Shown here: positions 35,801 to 48,900 of the stretch, in pieces
How the letters are laid out: each line of letters begins with the position of its first letter
How positions within the stretch are numbered: position 1 is the stretch's first letter
Origin: Allacma fusca
Taxonomy: Eukaryota > Arthropoda > Collembola > Symphypleona > Sminthuridae
Assembly (NCBI GenBank): GCA_947179485.1
Contig: OX359248.1
Span: 58,290,386 to 58,354,385, forward strand
Length of the DNA stretch: 64,000 nt
Direction: 5' to 3'
Program-made: the position numbers and the translations under genes
Notes under the pieces: model-generated
The model's database searches: none
The model's input: the letters and a program-made list of their open reading frames with translations, nothing else
What the model was told of the DNA's origin: nothing

Positions 35801-38343
35801 TGCAAATGAGGTCAGGTTGCTATGGTCACTGTTTAACGTGTTTTCTGAGCTCATCCGTATCTCGTTAAACTTTGATAATACACTCGGGCAGTCTTCCAAA
35901 GCTCAATTCTCGAATTTGAGATGAATCGAAAAACTTTAAACAGCGATTAAAATGAGGTCTCGTTGCTGTGGTCACTGTTTAACGCGTTTGCTAAGCTCGT
36001 CCGAATCTCTTTAAGCTATGGTAATACACTCGGGCTGGCTACCAAACCTCAATTCTCGATTTTGAGATGAATTGAAAAACTTTAAACAGCGATGAACATG
36101 GCGTGGCGTTTAGGACACTTTTTTAAAGGTGTTTGCCGAACTCGTCCGAATCTCCTCAAGTTTTGGGATTACACTCGGGCAATCTGCCAAAGATCAATTC
36201 TTGAATTTGATATAAATCGAGAAACTTAAAACAGCGATGAAAATGAGGTCTCGTTGCTGTGGTCACTGTTTAACGTGTTTGCTAAGCTCGTCCAGATCTC
36301 TTCAAACTTTGGTAATACACTCGGGCAGGCTGCCCAAGCTCAATTCTCGAATTTGAGATGAATCGAAAAACTTCAAACATAGCGATGAACAAAGTGGCGT
36401 TCAGGACACTTTTTAAGGTGTTTGCCGAACTCGTCCGAACCTCCTTTAACTTTGGCACTACACTCGGGCATTCTGCGAAAGCTTAATTCTCGATTTTGAG
36501 ATGAATTGAAAAACTTTTGACAAATCGATGAAAATGACTTGACGCCCACCTCACTTTTTAAGATGTTTGACGAACTCGTCCGAATCTTCTTAAACTTTGG
36601 AAATAAACTCGGGCATTCTGCCAAAGCACAATTCTCGAATTTGGGATGAATCGAAAAACTGGAAAAAGCGATTAAAATGAGGTCTCGTTGCTGTGGTCAC
36701 TGTTTAACGCGTTTGCTAAGCTCATCCGAATCTCGTTAAACTTTGACAATACACTCAGGCAGTCTTCCAAAGATCAATTCTCGAATTTGAGATGAATTGA
36801 AAAACTTTAAACATAGCGATGAACATGACAAGGCGTTTAGGACACTTTTTAATGTGTTTGCCGAATTTGTCCGACCCTCCTTTAACTTTGGCAATACACG
36901 GGCATTCTGCGAAAGCTCAATTCTCGAATTTGAGATGAATTAAAGAACTGGAAAAAGCGATGAAAATGACGTGACGCTCAGGTCACTGTTTAACGTGTTT
37001 GCTAAGCTCGTCCAGATCTCTTCAAACTTTGGTAATACACTCGGGCAGGCTGCCCAAGCTCAATTCTCGAATTTGAGATGAATCGAAAAACTTCAAACAT
37101 AGCGATGAACATGAGGTGGTGTTTAGGACACTTTTTAAGGTGTTTGCCGAACTCGTCCGAGCCTCCTTTAACTTTGGCACTACACTCGGGCATTCTGCGA
37201 AAGCTTACTTCTCGATTTTGAGATGAATTGAAAAACTTTTGACAAATCGATGAAAATGACTTGACGCCCACCTCACTTTTTAAGATGTTTGACGAACTCG
37301 TCCGAATCTTCTTAAACTTTGGAAATAAACTCGGGCATTCTGCCAAAGCACAATTCTCGAATTTGGGATGAATCGAAAAACTGGAAAAAGCGATTAAAAT
37401 GAGGTCTCGTTGCTGTGGTCACTGTTTAACGCGTTTGCTAAGCTCATCCGAATCTCGTTAAACTTTGACAATACACTCAGGCAGTCTTCCAAAGATCAAT
37501 TCTCGAATTTGAGATGAATTGAAAAACTTTAAACATAGCGATGAACATGACAAGGCGTTTAGGACACTTTTTAAGGTGTTTGCCGAATTTGTCCGAACCT
37601 CCTTTAACTTTGGCAATACACTCGGGCATTCTGCGAAAGCTCAATTCTCGAATTTGAGATGAATTAAAGAACTGGAAAAAGCGATGAAAATGACGTGACG
37701 CTCAGGTCACGTTTTAACGTGTTTGCCGAACTCGTCCGAATCTCCTTAAACTTTGGTAATACACTCAGGCAGGCTGCCAAAGCTGAATTCTCGATTTTGA
37801 GATGAATTGAAGAACTTTAGACAGCGATGAAAATGAGGTCTCGTTGCTGTGGTCACTGTTTAACGCGTTTGCTAAGCTCGTCCGAATCTCTTTAAGCTAT
37901 GGTAATACATTTGGGCAGGCTGCCAAGGCTCAATTCTCGAATTTATGATGAATTGAAAAACTTTGGAAAAGGCGATGAAAATGACGTGACGCTCAGGTCA
38001 CTTTTTAAGGTGTTTGACGAACTCTTCCGAATCTCCTTAAACTTTGGTAATACACTCGGGCAGTCTGCCAAAGCTCTTCTCAAATTTGGGATGAATTGAA
38101 ATTTTTTGAAAAAAGCGATGAAAATGACGTGACGCTCAGGTCACTTTTTAAGGTGTTTGCCGAACTCGTCCAAATCTCCTTAAACTTTGGTAATACACTC
38201 GGGCAGGCTGCCAAAGGTCAATTCTCGAATTTGAGATGAATCGAAAAACTTTAAACAGCGATGAAAATGAGGTCTGGTTGCTGTGGTCACTGTTTAACGC
38301 GTTTGCTAAGCTCGTCCGAATCTCTTTAAGCTATGGTAATACA
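32896..38343 (+). repeat. 5.4-kb segmental duplication, right copy
   Basis: Colinear with 26703-32150 at an offset of 6193 bp and carrying block 7. It starts where b4 (GCTGCCCAAGCTC) is fused to a1 at the junction box, so the breakpoint sits in the conserved monomer end. Differences from the left copy include GATGAAAATGACAAGG for GATGAACATGACAAGG near 32940, GACCCTCC for GAACCTCC near 36880, GTCCAAATCTCC near 38170 and GGTCTGGTTGC near 38275. Confidence 0.88.
34943..35668 (+). repeat. 726-bp non-satellite block, copy 7
   Basis: Colinear with copy 1 at an offset of 34876 bp and, by eye, identical to copy 6, 6193 bp upstream. It arrived with the 5.4-kb duplication rather than as an independent insertion. 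It is the last block in the window; none occurs in the remaining 28.3 kb. Confidence 0.9.
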
Positions 38344-39110
38344 CTCGGGCTGGCTACCAAACCTCAATTCACGAATTTGAGATGAATTGAAGAACTTTAG
38401 ACAGCGATGAAAATGAGATCTCGTTGCTGTGGTCACTGTTTAACGCGTTTGCTAAGCTCGTCCGGATCTCTTTAAGCTATGGTAATACATTTGGGCAGGC
38501 TGCCAAGGCTCAATTCTCGAATTTATGATGAATTGAAAAACTTTGGAAAAGGCGATGAAAATGACGTGACGCTCAGGTCACTTTTTAAGGTGTTTGACGA
38601 ACTCTTCCGAATCTCCTTAAACTTTGGTAATACACTCGGGCAGTCTGCCAAAGCTCTTCTCAAATTTGGGATGAATTGAAATTTTTTGAAAAAAGCGATG
38701 AAAATGACGTGACGCTCAGGTCACTTTTTAAGGTGTTTGCCGAACTCGTCCGAATCTCCTTAAACTTTGGTAATACACTCGGGCAGGCTGCCAAAGGTCA
38801 ATTCTCGAATTTGAGATGAATCGAAAAACTTGAAACAGCGATGAAAATGAGGTCTCGTTGCTGTGGTCACTGTTTAACGCGTTTGCTAAGCTCGTCCGAA
38901 TCTCTTTAAGCTATGGTAATACATTTGGGTAGCTGCCAAGGCTCAATTCTCGAATTTATGATGAATTGAAAAACTGGAAAAGGCGATGAAAATGACGTGA
39001 CGCTCAGGTCACTTTTTAAGGTGTTTGACGAACTCTTCCGAATCTCCTTAAACTTTGGTAATAAACTCGGGCAGTCTGCCAAAGCTCTTCTCAAATTTGG
39101 GATGAATTGA
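35669..39110 (+). repeat. Satellite to the right of block 7, ending in 4-mer steps
   Basis: To 38343 this follows the left segmental copy. It then continues b3-b2-a3-a4 with a 580-bp step (b2 anchors near 37899 and 38479). Near 38928 b2 has lost a base (TTTGGGTAGCTGCC), and the following a3 is the short form (AAACTGGAAAAGGCG). Confidence 0.7.
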
Positions 39111-42100
39111 AATTTTTTGAAAAAAGCGATGAAAATGACGTGACGCTCAGGTCACTTTTTAAGGTGTTTGCCGAACTCGTCCGAATCTCCTTAAACTTTG
39201 GTAATACACTCGGGCAGTCTGCCAAAGCTCTTCTCAAATTTGGGATGAATTGAAATTTTTTGAAAAAAGCGAAAAAAATGACGTGACGCTCAGGTCACTT
39301 TTTAAGGTGTTTGCCGAACTCGTCCGAATCTCCTTAAACTTTGGTAATACACTCAGGCAGGCTGCCAAAGCTGAATTCTCGAATTTGAGATGAATTGAAG
39401 AACTTTAGACAGCGATGAAAATGAGGTCTCGTTGCTGTGGTCACTGTTTAACGCGTTTGCTAAGCTCGTCCGAATCTCTTTAAGCTATGGTAATACATTT
39501 GGGCAGGCTGCCAAGGCTCAATTCTCGAATTTATGATGAATTGAAAAACTGGAAAAGGTGATGAAAATGACGTGACGCTCAGGTCACTTTTTAAGGTGTT
39601 TGACGAACTCTTCCGAATCTCCTTAAACTTTGGTAATACACTCGGGCAGTCTGCCAAAGCTCTTCTCAAATTTGGGATGAATTGAATTTTTTTGAAAAAA
39701 GCGATGAAAATGACGTGACGCTCAGGTCACTTTTTAAGGTGTTTGCCGAACTCGTCCGAATCTCCTTAAACTTTGGTAATACACTCGGGCAGGCTGCCAA
39801 AGGTCAATTCTCGAATTTGAGATGAATCGAAAAACTTTAAACAGCGATGAAAATGAGGTCTCGTTGCTGTGGTCACTGTTTAACGTGTTTGCTAAGCTCG
39901 TCCAGATCTCTTCAAACTTTGGTAATACACTCGGGCAGGCCGCCCAAGCTCAATTCTCGAATTTGAGATGAATCGAAAAACGACAAACATAGCGATGAAC
40001 GAGGTGGCGTTTAGGACACTTTTTAAGGTGTTTGCCGAACTCGTCCGAACCTCCTTTAACTTTGGCACTACACTCGGGCATTCTGCGAAAGCTTAATTCT
40101 CGATTTTGAGATGAATTGAAAAACTTTTGACAAATCGATGAAAATGACTTGACGCCCACCTCACTTTTTAAGATGTTTGACGAACTCGTCCGAATCTTCT
40201 TAAACTTTGGAAATAAACTCGGGCATTCTGCCAAAGCACAATTCTCGAATTTGAGATGAATCGAAAAACTTTAAACAGCGATAAAAAAGAAGTCTCGTTG
40301 CTGTGGTCACTGTTTAACGCGTTTGCTAAGCTTATCCGAATCTCGTTAAACTTTGACAATACACTCAGGCAGTCTTCCAAAGATCAATTCTCGAATTTGA
40401 GATAAATTGAAAAACTTTAAACATAGCGATGAACATGACAAGGCGTTTAGGACACTTTTTAAGGTGTTTGCCGAATTTGTCCGAACCTCCTTTAACTTTG
40501 GCAATACACGGGCATTCTGCGAAAGCTCAATTCTCGAATTTGAGATGAATTAAAGAACTGGAAAAAGCGATGAAAATGACGTGACGCTCAGGTCACTTTT
40601 TAACGTGTTTGCCGAACTCGTCCGAATCTCCTTAAACTTTGGTAATACACTCGGGCAGTCTGCCAAAGCTCTTCTCAAATTTGCGATGAATTGAAATTTT
40701 TTGAAAAAAGCGATGAAAATGACGTGACGCTCAGGTCACTTTTTAAGGTGTTTGCCGAACTCGTCCGAATCTCCTTAAACTTTGGTAATACACTCGGGCA
40801 GGCTGCCAAAGGTCAATTATCAAATTTGAGATGAATCGAAAAACTTTAAACAGCGATGAAAATGAGGTCTCGTTGCTGTGGTCACTGTTTAACGCGTTTG
40901 CTAAGCTCGTCCGAATCTTTAAGCTATGGTAATACATTTGGGCAGGCTGCCAAGGCTCAATTCTCGAATTTATGATGAATTGAAAAACTGGAAAAGGTGA
41001 TGAAAATGACGTGACGCTCAGGTCACTTTTTAAGGTGTTTGACGAACTCTTCCGAATCTCCTTAAACTTTGGTAATACACTCGGGCAGTCTGCCAAAGCT
41101 CTTCTCAAATTTGGGATGAATTGAATTTTTTTGAAAAAAGCGATGAAAATGACGTGACGCTCAGGTCACTTTTTAAGGTGTTTGCCGAACTCGTCCGAAT
41201 CTCCTTAAACTTTGGTAATACACTCGGGCAGTCTGCCAAAGCTCTTCTCAAATTTGGGATGAATTGAAATTTTTTGAAAAAAGCGAAAAAAATGACGTGA
41301 CGCTCAGGTCACTTTTTAAGGTGTTTGCCGAACTCGTCCGAATCTCCTTAAACTTTGGTAATACACTCAGGCAGGCTGCCAAAGCTGAATTCTCGAATTT
41401 GAGATGAATTGAAGAACTTTAGACAGCGATGAAAATGAGGTCTCGTTGCTGTGGTCACTGTTTAACGCGTTTGCTAAGCTCGTCCGAATCTCTTTAAGCT
41501 ATGGTAATACATTTGGGCAGGCTGCCAAGGCTCAATTCTCGAATTTATGATGAATTGAAAAACTGGAAAAGGTGATGAAAATGACGTGACGCTCAGGTCA
41601 CTTTTTAAGGTGTTTGACGAACTCTTCCGAATCTCCTTAAACTTTGGTAATACACTCGGGCAGTCTGCCAAAGCTCTTCTCAAATTTGGGATGAATTGAA
41701 TTTTTTTGAAAAAAGCGATGAAAATGACGTGACGCTCAGGTCACTTTTTAAGGTGTTTGCCGAACTCGTCCGAATCTCCTTAAACTTTGGTAATACACTC
41801 GGGCAGGCTGCCAAAGGTCAATTCTCGAATTTGAGATGAATCGAAAAACTTTAAACAGCGATGAAAATGAGGTCTCGTTGCTGTGGTCACTGTTTAACGT
41901 GTTTGCTAAGCTCGTCCAGATCTCTTCAAACTTTGGTAATACACTCGGGCAGGCCGCCCAAGCTCAATTCTCGAATTTGAGATGAATCGAAAAACGACAA
42001 ACATAGCGATGAACGAGGTGGCGTTTAGGACACTTTTTAAGGTGTTTGCCGAACTCGTCCGAACCTCCTTTAACTTTGGCACTACACTCGGGCATTCTGC

Positions 42101-42811
42101 GAAAGCTTAATTCTCGATTTTGAGATGAATTGAAAAACTTTTGACAAATCGATGAAAATGACTTGACGCCCACCTCACTTTTTAAGATGTTTGACGAACT
42201 CGTCCGAATCTTCTTAAACTTTGGAAATAAACTCGGGCATTCTGCCAAAGCACAATTCTCGAATTTGAGATGAATCGAAAAACTTTAAACAGCGATAAAA
42301 AAGAAGTCTCGTTGCTGTGGTCACTGTTTAACGCGTTTGCTAAGCTTATCCGAATCTCGTTAAACTTTGACAATACACTCAGGCAGTCTTCCAAAGATCA
42401 ATTCTCGAATTTGAGATAAATTGAAAAACTTTAAACATAGCGATGAACATGACAAGGCGTTTAGGACACTTTTTAAGGTGTTTGCCGAATTTGTCCGAAC
42501 CTCCTTTAACTTTGGCAATACACGGGCATTCTGCGAAAGCTCAATTCTCGAATTTGAGATGAATTAAAGAACTGGAAAAAGCGATGAAAATGACGTGACG
42601 CTCAGGTCACTTTTTAACGTGTTTGCCGAACTCGTCCGAATCTCCTTAAACTTTGGTAATACACTCGGGCAGTCTGCCAAAGCTCTTCTCAAATTTGCGA
42701 TGAATTGAAATTTTTTGAAAAAAGCGATGAAAATGACGTGACGCTCAGGTCACTTTTTAAGGTGTTTGCCGAACTCGTCCGAATCTCCTTAAACTTTGGT
42801 AATACACTCAG
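39111..42811 (+). repeat. 2014-bp (14-monomer) tandem duplication
   Basis: Copies at about 39111-40797 and 41125-42811 match over roughly 1.7 kb at an offset of 2014 bp. They share rare variants: AAAGCGAAAAAAATGACG (39271 and 41285), GAAAAGGTGATG in a3, GCAGGCCGCCC in b4, AAACGACAAACATAGC in a6, GATAAAAAAGAAGTCTCG and AGCTTATCCG in a b1-like monomer, GAGATAAATTG, and TTTGCGATGAATTG. Homology extends further left with increasing differences (one- and two-base indels near 38928 and 40917). To the right the copies part near 40797/42811 (CTCGGGC versus CTCAGGC). Confidence 0.82.
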
Positions 42812-45800
42812 GCAGGCTGCCAAAGCTGAATTCTCGAATTTGAGATGAATTGAAGAACTTTAGACAGCGATGAAAATGAGGTCTCGTTGCTGTGGTCAGT
42901 GTTTAACGCGTTTGCTAAGCTCGTCCGAATCTCTTTAAGCTATGGTAATACATTTGGGCAGGCTGCCAAGGCTCAATTCTCGAATTTATGATGAATTGAA
43001 AAACTTTGGAAAAGGCGATGAAAATGACGTGACGCTCAGGTCACTTTTTAAGGTGTTTGACGAACTCTTCCGAATCTCCTTAAACTTTGGTAATACACTC
43101 GGGCAGTCTGCCAAAGCTCTTCTCAAATTTGGGATGAATTGAAATTTTTTGAAAAAAGCGATGAAAATGACGTGACGCTCAGGTCACTTTTTAAGGTGTT
43201 TGCCGAACTCGTCCGAATCTCCTTAAACTTTGGTAATACACTCGGGCAGGCTGCCAAAGGTCAATTCTCGAATTTGAGATGAATCGAAAAACTTTAATCA
43301 GCGATGAAAATGAGGTCTCGTTGCTGTGGTCACTGTTTAACGCGTTTGCTAAGCTCGTCCGAATCTCTTTAAGCTATGGTTATACACTCGGGCTGGCTAC
43401 CAAACCTCAATTCTCGAATTTGAGATGAATTGAAGAACTTTAGACAGCGATGAAAATGAGGTCTCGTTGCTGTGGTCACTGTTTAACGCGTTTGCTAAGC
43501 TCGTCCGAATCTCTTTAAGCTATGGTAATACATTTGGGCAGGCTGCCAAGGCTCAATTCTCGTATTTATGATGAATTGAAAAACTTTGGAAAAGGCGATG
43601 AATGGGACGTGACGCTCAGGTCACTTTTCAAGGTGTTTGACGAACTCTTCCGAATCTCCTTAAACTTTGGTAATACACTCGGGCAGTCTGCCAAAGCTCT
43701 TCTCAAATTTGGGATGAATTGAAATTTTTTGAAAAAAGCGATGAAAATGACGTGACGCTCAGGTCACTTTTTAAGGTGTTTGCCGAACTCGTCCGAATTT
43801 CCTTAAACTTTGGTAATACACTCGGGCAGGCTGCCAAAGGTCAATTCTCGAATTTGAGATGAATCGAAAAACTTTAAACAGCGATAAAAATGAAGTCTCG
43901 TTGCTGTGGTCACTGTTTAACGCGTTTGCTAAGCTCGTCCGAATCTCTTTAAGCTATGGTAATACACTCGGGCTGGCTACCAAACCTCAATTCTCGAATT
44001 TGAGATGAATTGAAGAACTTTAGACAGCGATGAAAATGAGGTCTCGTTGCTGTGGTCACTGTTTAACGCGTTTGCTAAGCTCGTCCGAATCTCTTTAAGC
44101 TATGGTAATACATTTGGGCAGGCTGCCAAGGCTCAATTCTCGAATTTATGATGAATTGAAAAACTTTGGAAAAGGCGATGAAAATGACGTGACGCTCAGG
44201 TCACTTTTTAAGGTGTTTGACGAACTCGTCCGAACCTCCTTTAACTTTGGCAATACACGGGCATTCTGCGAAAGCTCAATTCTCGAATTTGAGATGAATT
44301 AAAGAACTGGAAAAAGCGATGAAAATGACGTGACGCTCAGGTCACTTTTTAACGTGTTTGCCGAACTCGTCCGAATCTCCTTAAACTTTGGTAATACACT
44401 CGGGCAGTCTGCCAAAGCTCTTCTCAAATTTGCGATGAATTGAAATTTTTTGAAAAAAGCGATGAAAATGACGTGACGCTCAGGTCACTTTTTAAGGTGT
44501 TTGCCGAACTCGTCCGAATCTCCTTAAACTTTGGTAATACACTCAGGCAGGCTGCCAAAGCTGAATTCTCGAATTTGAGATGAATTGAAGAACTTTAGAC
44601 AGCGATGAAAATGAGGTCTCGTTGCTGTGGTCACTGTTTAACGCGTTTGCTAAGCTCGTCCGAATCTCTTTAAGCTATGGTAATACATTTGGGCAGGCTG
44701 CCAAGGCTCAATTCTCGAATTTATGATGAATTGAAAAACTTTGGAAAAGGCGATGAAAGTGACGTGACGCTCAGGTCACTTTTTAAGGTGTTTGACGAAC
44801 TCTTCCGAATCTCCTTAAACTTTGGTAATACACTCGGGCAGTCTGCCAAAGCTCTTCTCAAATTTGGGATGAATTGAAATTTTTTGAAAAAAGCGATGAA
44901 AATGACGTGACGCTCAGGTCACTTTTTAAGGTGTTTGCCGAACTCGTCCGAATCTCCTTAAACTTTGGTAATACACTCGGGCAGGCTGCCAAAGGTCAAT
45001 TCTCGAATTTGAGATGAATCGAAAAACTTTAATCAGCGATGAAAATGAGGTCTCGTTGCTGTGGTCACTGTTTAACGCGTTTGCTAAGCTCGTCCGAATC
45101 TCTTTAAGCTATGGTAATACACTCGGGCTGGCTACCAAACCTCAATTCTCGAATTTGAGATGAATTGAAGAACTTTAGACAGCGATGAAAATGAGGTCTC
45201 GTTGCTGTGGTCACTGTTTAACGCGTTTGCTAAGCTCGTCCGAATCTCTTTAAGCTATGGTAATACATTTGGGCAGGCTGCCAAGGCTCAATTCTCGTAT
45301 TTATGATGAATTGAAAAACTTTGGAAAAGGCGATGAATGGGACGTGACGCTCAGGTCACTTTTCAAGGTGTTTGACGAACTCTTCCGAATCTCCTTAAAC
45401 TTTGGTAATACACTCGGGCAGTCTGCCAAAGCTCTTCTCAAATTTGGGATGAATTGAAATTTTTTGAAAAAAGCGATGAAAATGACGTGACGCTCAGGTC
45501 ACTTTTTAAGGTGTTTGCCGAACTCGTCCGAATTTCCTTAAACTTTGGTAATACACTCGGGCAGGCTGCCAAAGGTCAATTCTCGAATTTGAGATGAATC
45601 GAAAAACTTTAAACAGCGATAAAAATGAAGTCTCGTTGCTGTGGTCACTGTTTAACGCGTTTGCTAAGCTCGTCCGAATCTCTTTAAGCTATGGTAATAC
45701 ACTCGGGCTGGCTACCAAACCTCAATTCTCGAATTTGAGATGAATTGAAGAACTTTAGACAGCGATGAAAATGAGGTCTCGTTGCTGTGGTCACTGTTTA

Positions 45801-45970
45801 ACGCGTTTGCTAAGCTCGTCCGAATCTCTTTAAGCTATGGTAATACATTTGGGCAGGCTGCCAAGGCTCAATTCTCGAATTTATGATGAATTGAAAAACT
45901 TTGGAAAAGGCGATGAAAATGACGTGACGCTCAGGTCACTTTTTAAGGTGTTTGACGAACTCGTCCGAAT
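42495..45970 (+). repeat. 1735-bp (12-monomer) tandem duplication
   Basis: Copies at about 42495-44229 and 44230-45970, with an offset of exactly 1735 bp at several markers. Shared rare variants: ACTTTAATCAGCG (43296 and 45031), CTCGTATTTATG, GATGAATGGGACGTG, CACTTTTCAAGG, CGAATTTCCTT and GATAAAAATGAAGTCTCG. The right copy begins where a3 is fused to a1 with the 3-bp deletion (GACGAACTCGTCCGAACCTCC, near 44225). This is a direct trace of the unequal exchange that made it. Confidence 0.82.
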
Positions 45971-48900
45971 CTCCTTAAACTTTGGTAATACACTCGGGCA
46001 GTCTGCCAAAGCTCTTCTCAAATTTGGGATGAATTGAAATTTTTTGAAAAAAGCGATGAAAATGACGTGACGCTCAGGTCACTTTTTAAGGTGTTTGCCG
46101 AACTCGTCCGAATCTCCTTAAACTTTGGTAATACACTCAGGCAGGCTGCCAAAGCTGAATTCTCGAATTTGAGATGAATTGAAGAACTTTAGACAGCGAT
46201 GAAAATGAGGTCTCGTTGCTGTGGTCACTGTTTAACGCGTTTGCTAAGCTCGTCCGAATCTCTTTAAGCTATGGTAATACATTTGGTCAGGCTGCCAAGG
46301 CTCAATTCTCGAATTTATGATGAATTGAAAAACTTTGGAAAAGGCGATGAAAATGACGTGACGCTCAGGTCACTTTTTAAGGTGTTTGACGAACTCTTCC
46401 GAATCTCCTTAAACTTTGGTAATACACTCGGGCAGTCTGCCAAAGCTCTTCTTAAATTTGGGATGAATTGAAATTTTTTGAAAAAAGCGATGAAAATGAC
46501 GTGACGCTCAGGTCACTTTTTAAGGTGTTTGCCGAACTCGTCCGAATCTCCTTAAACTTTGGTAATACACTCGGGCAGGCTGCCAAAGGTCAATTCTCGA
46601 ATTTGAGATGAATCGAAAAACTTTAAACAGCGATAAAAATGAAGTCTCGTTGCTGTGGTCACTGTTTAACGCGTTTGCTAAGCTCGTCCGAATCTCTTTA
46701 AGCTATGGTAATACACTCGGGCTGGCTACCAAACCTCAATTCTCGAATTTGAGATGAATTGAAGAACTTTAGACAGCGATTAAAATGAGGTCTCGTTGCT
46801 GTGGTCACTGTTTAACGCGTTTGCTAAGCTCGTCCGAATCTCTTTAAGCTATGGTAATACATTTGGGCAGGCTGCCAAGGCTCAATTCTCGAATTTATGA
46901 TGAATTGAAAATCTTTGGAAAAGGCGATGAAAATGACGTGACGCTCAGGTCACTTTTTAAGGTGTTTGACGAACTCGTCCGAATCTCCTTAAACTTTGGT
47001 AATACACTCGGGCAGTCTGCCAAAGCTCTTCTCAAATTTGGGATGAATTGAAATTTTTTGAAAAAAGCGATGAAAATGACGTGACGCTCAGGTCACTTTT
47101 TAAGGTGTTTGCCGAACTCGTCCGAATCTCCTTAAACTTTGGTAATACACTCAGGCAGGCTGCCAAAGCTGAATTCTCGAATTTGAGATGAATTGAAGAA
47201 CTTTAGACAGCGATGAAAATGAGGTCTCGTTGCTGTGGTCACTGTTTAACGCGTTTGCTAAGCTCGTCCGAATCTCTTTAAGCTATGGTAATACAATTGG
47301 TCAGGCTGCCAAGGCTCAATTCTCGAATTTACGATGAATTGAAAAACTTTGGAAAAGGCGATGAAAATGACGTGACGCTCAGGTCACTTTTTAAGGTGTT
47401 TGACGAACTCTTCCGAATCTCCTTAAACTTTGGTAATACACTCGGGCAGTCTGCCAAAGCTCTTCTCAAATTTGGGATGAATTGAAATTTTTTGAAAAAA
47501 GCGATGAAAATGACGTGACGCTCAGGTCACTTTTTAAGGTGTTTGACGAACTCTTCCGAATCTCCTTAAACTTTGGTAATACACTCGGGCAGTCTGCCAA
47601 AGCTCTTCTCAAATTTGGGATGAATTGAAATTTTTTGAAAAAAGCGATGAAAATGACGTGACGCTCAGGTCACTTTTTAAGGTGTTTGCCGAACTCGTCC
47701 GAATCTCCTTAAACTTTGGTAATACACTCGGGCAGGCTGCCAAAGGTCAATTCTCGAATTTGAGATGAATCGAAAAACTTTAAACAGCGATAAAAATGAA
47801 GTCTCGTTGCTGTGGTCACTGTTTAACGCGTTTGCTAAGCTCGTCCGAATCTCTTTAAGCTATGGTAATACACTCGGGCTGGCTACCAAACCTCAATTCT
47901 CGAATTTTAGATGAATTGAAGAACTTTAGACAGCGATGAAAATGAGGTCTCGTTGCTGTGGTCACTGTTTAACGCGTTTGCTAAGCTAGTCCGAATCTCT
48001 TTAAGCTATGGTAATACATTTGGGCAGGCTGCCAAGGCTCAATTCTCGAATTTATGATGAATTGAAAAACTTTGGAAAAGGCGATGAAAATGACGTGACG
48101 CTCAGGTCACTTTTTAAGGTGTTTGACGAACTCTTCCGAATCTCCTTAAACTTTGGTAATACACTCGGGCAGTCTGCCAAAGCTCTTCTCAAATTTGGGA
48201 TGAATTGAAATTTTTTGAAAAAAGCGATGAAAATGACGTGACGCTCAGGTCACTTTTTAAGGTGTTTGCCGAACTCGTCCGAATCTCCTTAAACTTTGGT
48301 AATACACTCGGGCAGGCTGCCAAAGGTCAATTCTCGAATTTGAGATGAATCGAAAAACTTTAAACAGCGATAAAAATGAAGTCTCGTTGCTGTGGTCACT
48401 GTTTAACGTGTTTGCTAAGCTCGTCCGAATCTCTTTAAGCTATGGTAATACACTCGGGCTGGCTACTAAACCTCAATTCTCGAATTTGAGATGAATTGAA
48501 GAACTTTAGACAGCGATGAAAATGAGGTCTCGTTGCTGTGGTCACTGTTTAACGCGTTTGCTAAGCTCGTCCGAATCTCTTTAAGCTATGGTAATACATT
48601 TGGGCAGGCTGCCAAGGCTCAATTCTCGAATTTATGATGAATTGAAAAACTTTGGAAAAGGCGATGAAAATGACGTGACGCTCAGGTCACTTTTTAAGGT
48701 GTTTGACGAACTCGTCCGAATCTCCTTAAACTTTGGTAATACACTCGGGCAGTCTGCCAAAGCTGAATTCTCGAATTTGAGATGAATTGAAGAACTTTAG
48801 ACAGCGATGAAAATGAGGTCTCGTTGCTGTGGTCACTGTTTAACGCGTTTGCTAAGCGCGTCCGAATCTCTTTAAGCTATGGTAATACAATTGGTCAGGC

